Source of the DNA: a candidate division KSB1 bacterium | GTDB lineage: Bacteria; Zhuqueibacterota; Zhuqueibacteria; Zhuqueibacterales; Zhuqueibacteraceae | DNA length: 64,000 nucleotides | Reading direction: 5' to 3' | Assembly (NCBI GenBank): GCA_034506255.1 | Contig: JAPDPX010000001.1 | Location: forward strand, 124,001-188,000 | Shown here: positions 55,801-63,967 of the stretch, in pieces | How the letters are laid out: the number at the start of each line of letters is the position of its first letter | Position numbering within the stretch: position 1 is the stretch's first letter | Made by a program: the position numbers and the translations under genes | Notes under the pieces: generated by a model | The model's input: only the letters and a program-made list of their open reading frames with translations | Database searches by the model: none | What the model was told of the DNA's origin: nothing

Positions 55801-56299
55801 GACCAAGTTCGGTTATCCCACCGGCCTGGGCGACGGCGTGTTGTTCCTCAGTGCCACGCTGTTCGACGGCGATAATTTTGCCAACCCGGCGGACAACTAC
55901 GGCAACCGCGTGTGGTGGATGCGCGAGCGTGAAATCGACGCGGCGCCCGCCTGGGCTCTGATGGACAAGGGCACGGTGGTGAGCGTGGCGGATCGCGGCA
56001 CCGGCGGCGTGCCGGATGTCTTCACGCTGTACGGCAATTATCCGAATCCCTTCAATCCCACCACCACCATCAGCTACGGCATGCCGGCCGACGGGCTGGT
56101 GACGCTGAGGGTGTATGATCTGCTCGGCCGCAGTGTGATGGTCAGGCCTCTCGGCCTGCAATCTGCCGGCCGGCACGAGATCCTGGTGGATGCCGGCAAG
56201 CTGAAGTCGGGCATCTACTTCTACCGGCTGGAGATGACCGCGCGTGGCAGCAACCAGACGGCGCGCACGCTCTATGGCCGCATGATGTTGCTGAAGTGA
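52877..56299 (+). CDS. Secreted protein with four CBM9-like domains and C-terminal sorting domain
   Basis: 1140 residues from ATG 52877, with AAAGGAGGT ending 8 nt upstream. Signal peptide MKPKIFVARFSLLLLLAALPVLAQ, then domain pair A1 (about 31-285) and B1 (290-535), repeated almost exactly as A2 (541-795) and B2 (798-1045). Each domain opens with an LDGKLDEAAW-type motif and continues with D-N/D-M-L-x-L-G-x-x-x-x-D, as in family-9 carbohydrate-binding modules. The last 95 residues (FTLYGNYPNPFNPTTTISYGMP onward) are a T9SS/FCB-type sorting domain. It is probably a cell-surface glycan-binding protein controlled by the LacI regulator 79 nt upstream; no catalytic domain is visible. Confidence 0.85.
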   Translation: MKPKIFVARFSLLLLLAALPVLAQPTNRPDVVWARSTAGAALTLDGKLDEAAWSKAEAIQVQYPTSTALIPGSGWKDEGGVTASDPTDATIKFLVQDNWLWLGITCKDKSIGGKLFNQFDGFLMNIRDHSKASRPAPHFEVFYAWLAEPWADPTTGLVGASPGYFGSEGGPRDAVKSQIWNAATTVVGLTNSDSILDESYTSEIAINLTPRGYDVTRAAGDIVELNISIYDADWQWPFDAAKFSSNRTWLQGPWGNANWFNVLRIYARPDVTINSGAVPQVGADVIIPNAALHADPAIDGKLDEVAWEKAPGLDLRFGDQALRDSYSGIAPYRSGEFQPEINGIRAAVLDPADATIKWFFKGDMLYLGVDVRDQAVWGNRNFDQWDGIRFIINDRSALDEDNHVMQRREITVHIDSSGALVPDGHLRVLLSDSVKGAQVAYRLKPNSTLNDFVPDEGYWIEMAIDLTKIGYPAGRGDGALFLSATLFDGDNFANPADNYGNRVWWMREREIDAAPAWGYMDPNTLLPVVEPPLNTTSRLDAVWALSTAGAALTLDGKLDEAAWSKAQTVSVKYPQSTAIIPGSGWKDEGGVTTSDPTDATIKFLVQDNWLWLGITCKDKSIGGKLFNQFDGFLMNIRDHSKASRPAPHFEVFYAWLAEPWADPTTGLVGASPGYFGSEGGPRDAVKSQIWNAATTVVGLTNSDSILDESYTSEIAINLTPRGYDVTRAAGDIVELNISIYDADWQWPFDAAKFSSNRTWLQGPWGNANWFNVLRIHARPDVTINSTTLPAIGPEVVIPNAGNNPAPAIDGRLEEGIWQKVPGLDLRYGDGALRDSYSSVGPYRSGEFQPEINGIRAAVLDPADATIKWFFKGDMLYLGVDVRDQAVWGNRNFDQWDGIRFIINDRSALDSDNHVLLRRNLEVHIDSSGALLATGDLVNLLATGGAQVAYALKPNTTLNNFNDVDEGYWIEMALDLTKFGYPTGLGDGVLFLSATLFDGDNFANPADNYGNRVWWMREREIDAAPAWALMDKGTVVSVADRGTGGVPDVFTLYGNYPNPFNPTTTISYGMPADGLVTLRVYDLLGRSVMVRPLGLQSAGRHEILVDAGKLKSGIYFYRLEMTARGSNQTARTLYGRMMLLK
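52991..55971 (+). repeat. Tandem 1530-nt duplication within the CBM9-like gene
   Basis: The segment beginning near 52991 recurs 1530 nt (510 codons) later, beginning near 54521. Stretches such as 53081-53685 and 54611-55215 differ at only a handful of bases, including synonymous sites, whereas the inner B domains have partly diverged (for example 54061-54240 against 55591-55750). This indicates recent duplication or ongoing gene conversion. Confidence 0.92.
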
Positions 56300-56314
56300 T
56301 CTCCGTCGATTCGA

Positions 56315-56356
56315 GCCGTCCGGGCGGCAGCGGCATGCCGCTGCCGCCCGGACGGC
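56315..56356. terminator. Perfect 42-nt palindrome after the CBM9-like gene
   Basis: The 21 bases from 56315 are the exact reverse complement of the 21 bases ending at 56356, centred on GCATGC. It starts 15 nt after the stop codon. As RNA it would form a very stable hairpin; there is no T-run on the + strand, so it is a Rho-independent-like or mRNA-stabilising structure by inference. Confidence 0.6.
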
Positions 56357-56477
56357 AAAACCAGAGCGGCAGGCGTTTGCCGGGAAAGCCCGGCGTGTGG
56401 TCCGCGGATTCAGCACGCCGTGTCATCGTTACGCCGGCAGGTATTGTCCTGGCAGCAGCGGCGACATCACCGCATTT

Positions 56478-56600
56478 TCTCTCCCACGAAAATACACTCC
56501 CACGAAAAAGCTTTTTGTGGAACTTCACTTTTTCATGGGCGAAGCATTTTCCCGAAAGATGGTTTTCCGTGGGACTTCATTTCCGTGGCAGGGTTTTGGG
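56478..56600. repeat. Cluster of CCCACGAAAA/TTTTCGTGGG-type repeats in a 566-nt gap
   Basis: The gap 56300-56865 has no convincing gene. It contains CTCCCACGAAAA (56481-56492), a second CTCCCACGAAAAAG that folds back on CTTTTTGTGG (56497-56520), and further degenerate copies (TTTTTCATGGG, TTTTCCGTGGGACTTC, TTTCCGTGG) up to about 56600. The same units form the inverted repeat at 29633-29687, so this is a dispersed family. Confidence 0.6.
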
Positions 56601-56865
56601 GGGCTGCTGCCAGCGCCGCCCCCGCCTGTCGTGCCACCGGGGCGGAAGGTTATTCGACAGAACAAATCAAGAGACTTTTCCCGTGACGCGCGGCAGCACC
56701 GAAAGCTCCCGCGCGCGGCCCCGGGGAAGCCCTGACGCGGCCGGCAGGCAGCATCCCCGGGGGACAGACCATTTCACAACTGGCAAGTCATTCCTCTCCG
56801 AAAATATAAAGAACTATGAAGCAGCAATTTCTCCGGCGTTGAACCCTAGCTGTGGGAGACAAGAC

Positions 56866-59577
56866 ATGTTCCTGCGATCCGCAAGAGCATTTTTCGCCGC
56901 CAGCCGGGAGCATGAAGGCCCGGCATTGGACAGCACGAACCGCGGGCGCACAGCCGGTTTCGGCCGGCTGACGGTTGTGCTTGCGCTGCTGCTGTTGGGC
57001 GCCGTGGCGCAGGCCGGCACCACCGGCAAGCTCGCCGGCCGCGTGCTCGACAGGCAAGGCCAGCCCCTGCCGGGCGCCAATGTCATCATCATCGGCACCA
57101 CGCTGGGTGCTGCTGCCGACGGCCAGGGATACTACAACATCCTCAACATCCCGCCCGGCAGCTATCGGGTGCAGTTCAGCGTCATCGGCTATCAAACTCT
57201 GGTGATGACAAACGTGCTGATCACCTCCAACAACACCACCACGCTGAATGCCGCGCTCGCAGAGGAGGCGCTCACCGGGGAGGAAGTGGTGGTGGTGGCG
57301 AAACGGCCGGTGGTGGACGTCAATCTCACCAGTTCGGTTGCGACGGTGACCACCGAGAATCTCGCCACCTTGCCGGTGCAGGATTTGAATGATGTGGTCA
57401 ATCTCCAGGCGGGCGTGGTGGACGGCCACTTTCGGGGCGGCCGGCTGGGCGAGGTGCAATATCAAATCAACGGCGTGAGTGTGAACAATCCCTATGACAA
57501 CAGCTCGACGCTGCGCATCGACCGCTCGCTGCTGCAGGAGGTGCAGGTCATCAGCGGCACCTTCGACGCGGAATACGGTCAGGCAATGAGCGGCGTGGTC
57601 AATGCCGTGCTCAAAAGCGGTTCGGAAAATTACCGCTGGAGTGGCGAGGCCTATTTGAGCGATTTCGTCTTTGCCAGCGGACCGCGCCGCAACGTGCAGG
57701 ACCGGCTGCGGCCGCTGGCGCAGCAAAACTATCAACTGAGCGTGAGCGGCCCGGCGCCACTGCCCAAAACCTACTTTATTGTGAGCGGCCGGCGTTATGT
57801 CAGCGACGGCTATGTGTTCGGCACCCGTTTGTTCCAGCCCACCGATCGCGCCGATTTCGAGGCCAAGGTGTTCACGCCCGGCGGCGACGGCAAAGAAGTG
57901 CCGCTGGAATACACCCGGGAATGGTCGGGCCTGGTGAAGCTCACCAACCGCGCGCTGCCCGGCATCGAGCTGTCGTATCAGGCGATTGGCAACTGGGTCG
58001 ATGCCAAGCGCTACAATTTCTTTTTCCGCCTGAATCCCGAGGGCGCGGCCACCCAGCGCACCGCCTCGCTGGTGCACGGCTTCGACTGGACACACACGCT
58101 TTCGAAGAGCACCTACTACAACCTGAGTCTGCGGCAGAATCTGTTCGACTACCATGACTATCGTTATGCTGACGTGTTCGACCCGCGCTACGATGCCGCC
58201 GGGCCGGCGCAGGGTGACGTCAATTTCTATCTCGGCTCGGCGGTGCAGGGGGTGGATTTCACGCGCTTCGTGCAGCGCACCAACAGCTATGTGCTGAAAG
58301 CCGCCCTCACCAGCCAGGTGCGGCGCGATCATCTGCTCAAATTTGGGGCGGAAGTGCAATACTCCGATTTGAAATTCGGCACGCCCGGCCATCTCGTCAG
58401 CCCGGGCGGCACGCTGGTGGTGCGCCATGTCAACGAGCCGCCGGATTATCCCGACCCGCAAAAGTATCATCCGATTTCGCTGGCGGCCTACGCGCAGGAT
58501 CAAATCGAGTGGAATGACCTGATTGTGCGCGCCGGCGCACGCTTCGAGTATTTTGACGCGCGCGCCACCCTCCCCAGCGATTTGCAAAATCCGGCGAATG
58601 CCATTCAAGGCGCGCCGCGCTCCGTCCCCAAACCCACCAGCCGGAAAATATCGCTGGCCCCGCGCCTGGGCGTGTCCTACCCGATCACCACCACCGCCGC
58701 CCTGTTCTTTGCCTACGGCCATTTCTATCAATTCCCGGGGCTGGGGCAAATTTTCGCCAACTCCAACTACCAGGTGCTGGATGAACTGCAGGCGGGCGGA
58801 ATCAGCTATGGCGTGCTCGGCAATCCGGACATCAAGCCCGAGCGCACGGTGCAGTATGAATTCGGCTACAAGCACGCCATCACCGAATTCCTCGGGCTGG
58901 ATTTCAGCGTGTTCTACAAGGACATTCGCGATTTGCTGGGCGTGGAGTTCGTTTCGACCTATGCTGCGGCGGAATATGCCCGCCTGACCAATGTCGATTT
59001 CGGCAGTGTGCTGGGCTTCACCCTGTCTTTGGATCAACGCCGTCTCGGCCCGGTGAGCACGATGCTGGATTACACCTGGCAGCGTGCGATGGGCAATTCC
59101 AGCGATCCGCGCGAGACCGCCACACGCGCGGCGGCCGGCGAAGACCCGCGGCCGCGGCAGGTGCCGCTCAACTGGGATCAGCGCCACACCCTCAATACCA
59201 CCATCACGCTCGATCAGCCGCGCCACTACGCGCTCAGCACCGTGATTCGCTTCGGCAGCGGCCAGCCCTACACCCCCGAGATCGGCTCCGGCTTCGGTGC
59301 CGATCTGGAAGCCAACTCCGGCCGCAAGCCCGCGTTCGTGCTGGTGGATCTGCGCGCGGAGAAGTTTTTTCGCCTGGCCAATTTGGACTGCAGCGTGTTC
59401 GGCCGCGTTTTCAACCTGCTGGATGCGCGCTTTTCCAACGGCTTCGTGTTCAGCAACACCGGCAGCCCTGATTATTCCCTCAATCCGGTGGCCGATCGCG
59501 TGACGCTGGCGAATCCGCAGCGCTATTATCCGCCACGGCGCATCGAACTGGGGCTGACGGTGAATGCCGGGCTGTGA
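56866..59577 (+). CDS. TonB-dependent receptor with N-terminal carboxypeptidase-regulatory-like domain
   Basis: 903 residues from ATG 56866, with GGGAG 8 nt upstream. A long basic N-region precedes the signal segment VVLALLLLGAVAQAG (near 35-50). Then comes a CarboxypepD_reg-like domain (LAGRVLDRQGQPLPGANVIIIGTT to GYQTLVMTNVL), a plug domain (LNDVVNLQAGVVDGHFRGGRLGEVQYQINGVSVNNPYD, VQVISGTFDAEYGQAMSGVVNAVLKSG) and a C-terminal 22-strand-type barrel ending RRIELGLTVNAGL. It is a SusC-like importer, probably for the glycan bound by the upstream CBM9-like protein, powered by the TonB-ExbB-ExbD cluster. No SusD lipoprotein is present. Confidence 0.9.
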   Translation: MFLRSARAFFAASREHEGPALDSTNRGRTAGFGRLTVVLALLLLGAVAQAGTTGKLAGRVLDRQGQPLPGANVIIIGTTLGAAADGQGYYNILNIPPGSYRVQFSVIGYQTLVMTNVLITSNNTTTLNAALAEEALTGEEVVVVAKRPVVDVNLTSSVATVTTENLATLPVQDLNDVVNLQAGVVDGHFRGGRLGEVQYQINGVSVNNPYDNSSTLRIDRSLLQEVQVISGTFDAEYGQAMSGVVNAVLKSGSENYRWSGEAYLSDFVFASGPRRNVQDRLRPLAQQNYQLSVSGPAPLPKTYFIVSGRRYVSDGYVFGTRLFQPTDRADFEAKVFTPGGDGKEVPLEYTREWSGLVKLTNRALPGIELSYQAIGNWVDAKRYNFFFRLNPEGAATQRTASLVHGFDWTHTLSKSTYYNLSLRQNLFDYHDYRYADVFDPRYDAAGPAQGDVNFYLGSAVQGVDFTRFVQRTNSYVLKAALTSQVRRDHLLKFGAEVQYSDLKFGTPGHLVSPGGTLVVRHVNEPPDYPDPQKYHPISLAAYAQDQIEWNDLIVRAGARFEYFDARATLPSDLQNPANAIQGAPRSVPKPTSRKISLAPRLGVSYPITTTAALFFAYGHFYQFPGLGQIFANSNYQVLDELQAGGISYGVLGNPDIKPERTVQYEFGYKHAITEFLGLDFSVFYKDIRDLLGVEFVSTYAAAEYARLTNVDFGSVLGFTLSLDQRRLGPVSTMLDYTWQRAMGNSSDPRETATRAAAGEDPRPRQVPLNWDQRHTLNTTITLDQPRHYALSTVIRFGSGQPYTPEIGSGFGADLEANSGRKPAFVLVDLRAEKFFRLANLDCSVFGRVFNLLDARFSNGFVFSNTGSPDYSLNPVADRVTLANPQRYYPPRRIELGLTVNAGL

Positions 59578-59600
59578 ATTCGATGGCTAAGGAGAAAGCA

Positions 59601-62600
59601 ATGGCTCGTGTCAAAATGATTGTCCTGCTGGCCCTGCTGCTGGCCGGGACGGCCGCCCGGGCGCAATTGCAGCCGGTGGTGCCGCCGGAGCAGCGCGGGC
59701 GTGTCGATGCCGAGCGCCAGGGCACGCATGATGCCTCCAATATTCGCACGTTCTTCTACAACTATGGCATGGTGGGGGATTATCCGCCCGACCCCCTCGG
59801 CGTCGATCTCAGCGTTTTCCACTCGGCCGAGGTGCCCAAAGGCAGCGGCTTGAATTACACCGACGGCATCACTCCCTTCGTGCTGGCCAAAGTGCGCGAG
59901 CGCAACGGCCGCGAGGTGTATATCATGGAGACCGGCTACCGCGAGCGGCAGGGCATCAGCCCCTTCCGCAATCGCGTCATGCGCTTCGAGCCCCGGCCGG
60001 GCTTCTTTCAAGCCGATCCCGCCATCAACAAGGGCCGCTCGCCGGCGGTGAGCAATGACCCCCGCACCTGGCCCGACTTCTGGCCCGACAAGGTCAACGA
60101 CCCTGATGACCCGGGCTGGCGCGCAAGCTGGAACGGCTATTTCGGCAAGCGCCCCAACGCCGATCTGGAAAGCTTCACCGTGATGGATGACGATTTTTAC
60201 GATGCCTGGGATTTCTACCCCGACAGCCGGGATTCCACCCGCCGCGGCCTGGGGCTGCGCATCGAAGTGCGCGGCTTTCAATGGAACAACCCGCAGGCCG
60301 CCAACGTGATCTTCTGGCATTACGACATCACCAACGAAGGCACCACCGATTACAACGAGAATATCATCTTCGGACTCTACATGGACTCCGGCGTCGGCGG
60401 CTCCTCGCTCTCCTGCGACGGCGTGGCGGAATCGGATGATGACAATGCCTTCTACACCAAGGCGCTGGGCCTCAATCTGGTTTACACCTGGGACAAGCTC
60501 GGGCATGGCGACGCGCTCGGCACCAACTGCTATCCCACCGGCTATCTCGGCTACAGTTATCTGGAAACTCCCGGCAAACCGTTCGACCGCATCGACAATG
60601 ATCGTGACGGCATCATTGACGAACTGCGCGATGGCGGGCCCGGACAGTTGCTCGAAGGCCAGGACAACATCCGCGCCTATTTTCTCGCCAACTACAATGC
60701 CGCCGATTTCACCCGCGCCATCGGCACGCTCGAAAGCCGCGCCGCCTACCGTGCCGCGCGCTGGTTCACCGGCGATGAAGACATGGACTGGGTCGCCGAG
60801 TTGCACGATACCGGCGCCGACGGCGTCTTCGGCACCTTCGACACCGGTGAAGGCGACCGCATGCCCACCGCCGGCGAACCCAGCTTTGACCGCACCGATC
60901 TGCAGGAATCCGATCAGATCGGCCTCACCGGCTTCAAATTCAACCGCATTCGCCCCGGTTCCGGCAATCCCAATCAGGAAGTCGAGAATCTGGTCTTTTT
61001 TGACGATGGCAAGAACTGGCCGAAACGGTTGTATGACCAGTTCACCGATCCCGACGAGGCCAAGCGCTTCGATCCACCGCTGGCTTTGAACTACAACATC
61101 GCGTTTCTGTTTGCCTCCGGGCCCTTCACCCTGAAAGCCGGCAAAACCGAACGGTTCAGCCTGGCGCTGGCTTATGGGGCCGATTTGCAGGAGTTGGAGA
61201 ACACCGTCAAAACCGTTCAGCTCATCTACAACGCCAATTATCAATTTGCCGTGCCACCGCCCCTGCCCACCGTGACTGCGGAGAGCGGCGACGGCTACGT
61301 GCGGCTGTCGTGGGATGATCTCGCGGAACGCGGCGTCGATCCCGTCTCGCTGGAGAATGACTTCGAAGGCTACCGGGTTTACCGCTCGAGCGATCCGGAG
61401 TTTCGCGATCCCAAGGTGATCAGCACCGGCCGCGGCACCGGGCCGTTGGGCAACGGCCGGCCGATCGCGCAATTCGATTTGGTCAATGGCAAGAAGGGCT
61501 TCTCGCCGCAGCAGGTGGAGGGCGTGTCCTACTATCTCGGCAATGATGACGGCCTGTCGCACACCTTCCTGGACACCACGGTGACCAACGGCCAGCTTTA
61601 CTACTACGCCGTCACTGCCTACGATCATGGTTCGGATTCGCTGGGGTTTTACCCTTCGGAGAATGCCATTACGGTTTCGCGCACGCCGCGGGGCGGCACG
61701 ATTTTGCCGAAGAATGTCGTGGCGGTGCGGCCCAATCCCCGGGTGCATGGCTACGTTCCCGCCGCGGCTTCCAATGCCACCCAACTTGCCGGCCGCGGTA
61801 CCGGCAGCGTGCGGGTGGAGGTGGTGAACTCGGCGCTGGTGCCGGACAACCATGTCTTCCATCTCAAGTTTAAAGGCATCGCGGCTGACAGCGTGCGCGC
61901 GGCCTACTATGATCTCATTGACAGCACCAGCGGCAGGGTCATTTTCTCCAACGGCTACGATTTGGAGGGCAAAGGCATCGGCCAGGTGGGACTGGGCTTG
62001 CTGCCGGTGGTGAGCACGCCGCGCACGGTGAGTGTCGATTCGCTGCGCAGCGGCTTCACCCCGACCAGCAGTACCAACGCGCGTCTCAAAGTGAGCTACC
62101 GCACTGCGCTGCCGATCAATCTGCGGCGCACCGGCTTCCCCTATGATTTGAAGCTCACTTTCAGCGACGTGCCGATCGACACTTCGCTGCGCGGTTTTGG
62201 CTTGCTGCGCGCACGGCCGGCAAAATTTCGGGTGTATGCCCAAACGCCCGCGGGCGAGTTGCGCATGAAGTTTTACTTTCTGGACCGGGACGGCGATGGC
62301 AAGCTGAGCCTGCCCTTCCCGGATGAATTCATCGACGTCGTCACCTACCTGCCGAATGATTCCCGGGCTTATGAAACCTGGCGGGTGGCGCTGGACACCA
62401 CCGGCCAGGCGCAGCGCGGTCCCTTGCGGCTGCCGGCGCCGGGCGACGTGTATGAGGCGCGGCTGATCTATCCTTTCGAGGAGGGCGAGCTGTTCCGCTT
62501 CCAAACCACCGGCGAGTTCATCAGCCCCCAAAAGGCGCGGGCGGAGGCGACCCAGGCGCCCTATGTGGTGCCCAATCCCTATGTTGGCATGGCCAGCTTC

Positions 62601-62861
62601 GAGGCGGAACGCTTTGCCATTTCGGGCCGCGGCGAGCGCCGTCTGGAGTTTCGCAACCTGCCGCAAAATTGCACGATTCGCATTTACACCGTGCGCGGTG
62701 AGCTGGTGCAAACGCTGTATCATGACGCTTCCACCACCGGCATGGTGCCCTGGAATTTGCGCAGCAAGGACAATCTCGACGTGGCGCCCGGGCTGTATCT
62801 TTTTCATGTGGAAGCCCCCGGCATGGCGACTCACATCGGCAAGTTTGCCATCATTAAATGA
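59601..62861 (+). CDS. Large secreted protein with fibronectin-like region, partner of the receptor
   Basis: 1086 residues from ATG 59601, with AAGGAG 6 nt upstream and a signal peptide (RVKMIVLLALLLAGTAARAQ). The first 500 residues (for example FFYNYGMVGDYPPDPLGVDLSVFHSAEVPKGSG and FQWNNPQAANVIFWHYDITNEGTTDYNENIIFGLYMDSGVGG) form a family recurring downstream of TonB-dependent receptors in Calditrichota/KSB1-like genomes. A fibronectin-III-like region lies at about 551-680 (GYVRLSWDD, FEGYRVYRSSDPEF). The C-terminus (NCTIRIYTVRGELVQTLYHD to LYLFHVEAPG) resembles a sorting/FlgD-like fold. It starts 23 nt after the receptor. The function is not established. Confidence 0.7.
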   Translation: MARVKMIVLLALLLAGTAARAQLQPVVPPEQRGRVDAERQGTHDASNIRTFFYNYGMVGDYPPDPLGVDLSVFHSAEVPKGSGLNYTDGITPFVLAKVRERNGREVYIMETGYRERQGISPFRNRVMRFEPRPGFFQADPAINKGRSPAVSNDPRTWPDFWPDKVNDPDDPGWRASWNGYFGKRPNADLESFTVMDDDFYDAWDFYPDSRDSTRRGLGLRIEVRGFQWNNPQAANVIFWHYDITNEGTTDYNENIIFGLYMDSGVGGSSLSCDGVAESDDDNAFYTKALGLNLVYTWDKLGHGDALGTNCYPTGYLGYSYLETPGKPFDRIDNDRDGIIDELRDGGPGQLLEGQDNIRAYFLANYNAADFTRAIGTLESRAAYRAARWFTGDEDMDWVAELHDTGADGVFGTFDTGEGDRMPTAGEPSFDRTDLQESDQIGLTGFKFNRIRPGSGNPNQEVENLVFFDDGKNWPKRLYDQFTDPDEAKRFDPPLALNYNIAFLFASGPFTLKAGKTERFSLALAYGADLQELENTVKTVQLIYNANYQFAVPPPLPTVTAESGDGYVRLSWDDLAERGVDPVSLENDFEGYRVYRSSDPEFRDPKVISTGRGTGPLGNGRPIAQFDLVNGKKGFSPQQVEGVSYYLGNDDGLSHTFLDTTVTNGQLYYYAVTAYDHGSDSLGFYPSENAITVSRTPRGGTILPKNVVAVRPNPRVHGYVPAAASNATQLAGRGTGSVRVEVVNSALVPDNHVFHLKFKGIAADSVRAAYYDLIDSTSGRVIFSNGYDLEGKGIGQVGLGLLPVVSTPRTVSVDSLRSGFTPTSSTNARLKVSYRTALPINLRRTGFPYDLKLTFSDVPIDTSLRGFGLLRARPAKFRVYAQTPAGELRMKFYFLDRDGDGKLSLPFPDEFIDVVTYLPNDSRAYETWRVALDTTGQAQRGPLRLPAPGDVYEARLIYPFEEGELFRFQTTGEFISPQKARAEATQAPYVVPNPYVGMASFEAERFAISGRGERRLEFRNLPQNCTIRIYTVRGELVQTLYHDASTTGMVPWNLRSKDNLDVAPGLYLFHVEAPGMATHIGKFAIIK

Positions 62862-62950
62862 ATCCGGAAAAAGGTAGTCCTGCTTGGCACGGCGGGCCGG
62901 CCCGCGCCGCCGCCGCGTCTGCCGTGCCCTCTTCTTCAGGGAGTTCGGTT

Positions 62951-63967
62951 ATGCAGAGAATCTCCTCTATGCTGCCGTTGGCACTCGCGCTGGTGGCGCT
63001 CGCACCGCCGGCATGGCCGCAAAGCAAGACCGGCACCACCATCGGCCAGTTCCTGTTGATCGAGCCCAGCGCCCGGTTGGCAGGCATGGGCAACGCCGGC
63101 GTCACTTCCGCAGATGAAATTCTTTCTGCCTATTACAATCCCGCTGCTCTCGGGCATCACAGCGGCTATGGCGCACAGTTCACCCACAGCGCCTGGCTGG
63201 CGGATATCTCCTACAATCATGCGGCCGCTGCGCTGCAAACCGGCGAACTGGGCAGCCTGTTGTTGACGGTCACCGCGCTCAACTCCGGCGAGATTGCCGT
63301 GCGCACGGTGGAACAACCGCTGGGCACCGGGGAGCAATACACCGTTTCCAACCTGGCGTTGGGGCTGGGTTTTGGCCGCCAGATCTCCGACCGCTTTGCC
63401 GTCGGGGTGCAGCTCAATTACATCCGCGAGACCATCTGGCACAGCTCACTTGCCACCTTTGCGCTGAACGTCGGCACGCTCTACCGTATTTCCGAAAGCG
63501 GCCTGCGCATCGGTGCCAGTCTGTCCAATTTCGGCCTGCCGGCAAAGTATGACGGCCGGGATTTGCGCATTCTCTATGATCGTGATCCCGACCGCTACGG
63601 CGACAACAGCAGCCTGCCCGCCGCACTCGTCACCGAAAGCTTTTCGCTGCCTGTGCTCTTCCGGGTCGGCCTGGCGTGGCCGATGCGGGTGAGCCGCCAC
63701 AGCGTGCTGGAGGTGGCGGCGGAGGCTCATCATCCCAGCGACAACACCGAAAGCATGAGCGTGGGCGCGGAATGGCGGTTGTTCAAGCGCGTGGCGCTGC
63801 GCGGCGGCTATCAAAATCTTTTTTTGAAAGATTCGGAAGTTGGACTCACGCTTGGGGCAGGCATGCATATCGAAGTCGATGGGTATGACTTTCGTCTGGA
63901 TTACGGCTGGACCGATCACGGCCGGCTGGAGACCGCCCAGCGTTTCAGCGTGGGGGTGACTTTCTGA
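62951..63967 (+). CDS. PorV/PorQ-family outer-membrane protein
   Basis: 338 residues from ATG 62951, with GGGAG 8 nt upstream and a signal peptide (SMLPLALALVALAPPAWPQ). FLLIEPSARLAGMGNAGVTSADEILSAYYNPAALG is the characteristic N-terminal segment of PorV/PorQ and UPF0164-type FCB barrels. The rest alternates beta strands with aromatic ends and ends FSVGVTF, the C-terminal phenylalanine typical of barrels. PorV is the shuttle protein of type IX secretion, so this protein may help to export the sorting-domain proteins just upstream. A simple structural barrel role is also possible. 33 nt of window remain after the stop. Confidence 0.85.
   Translation: MQRISSMLPLALALVALAPPAWPQSKTGTTIGQFLLIEPSARLAGMGNAGVTSADEILSAYYNPAALGHHSGYGAQFTHSAWLADISYNHAAAALQTGELGSLLLTVTALNSGEIAVRTVEQPLGTGEQYTVSNLALGLGFGRQISDRFAVGVQLNYIRETIWHSSLATFALNVGTLYRISESGLRIGASLSNFGLPAKYDGRDLRILYDRDPDRYGDNSSLPAALVTESFSLPVLFRVGLAWPMRVSRHSVLEVAAEAHHPSDNTESMSVGAEWRLFKRVALRGGYQNLFLKDSEVGLTLGAGMHIEVDGYDFRLDYGWTDHGRLETAQRFSVGVTF

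Noticed and set aside
52670..56416. Very long minus-strand open frame (over 1200 codons) opposite the CBM9-like gene
   Set aside because: It mirrors the codon bias of the + strand gene, including its duplication, has no recognisable domain and would erase a gene with signal peptide, domains and ribosome-binding site.
56300..56865. Extension of the receptor gene upstream to about 56296
   Set aside because: It would run through a perfect palindrome and dispersed repeats and put the signal peptide more than 200 residues into the protein; ATG 56866 has a proper ribosome-binding site.
59526..62834. Long minus-strand open frame opposite the large secreted protein
   Set aside because: An antisense shadow in GC-rich DNA. 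The + strand frame has a Shine-Dalgarno, signal peptide and sorting-like C-terminus.
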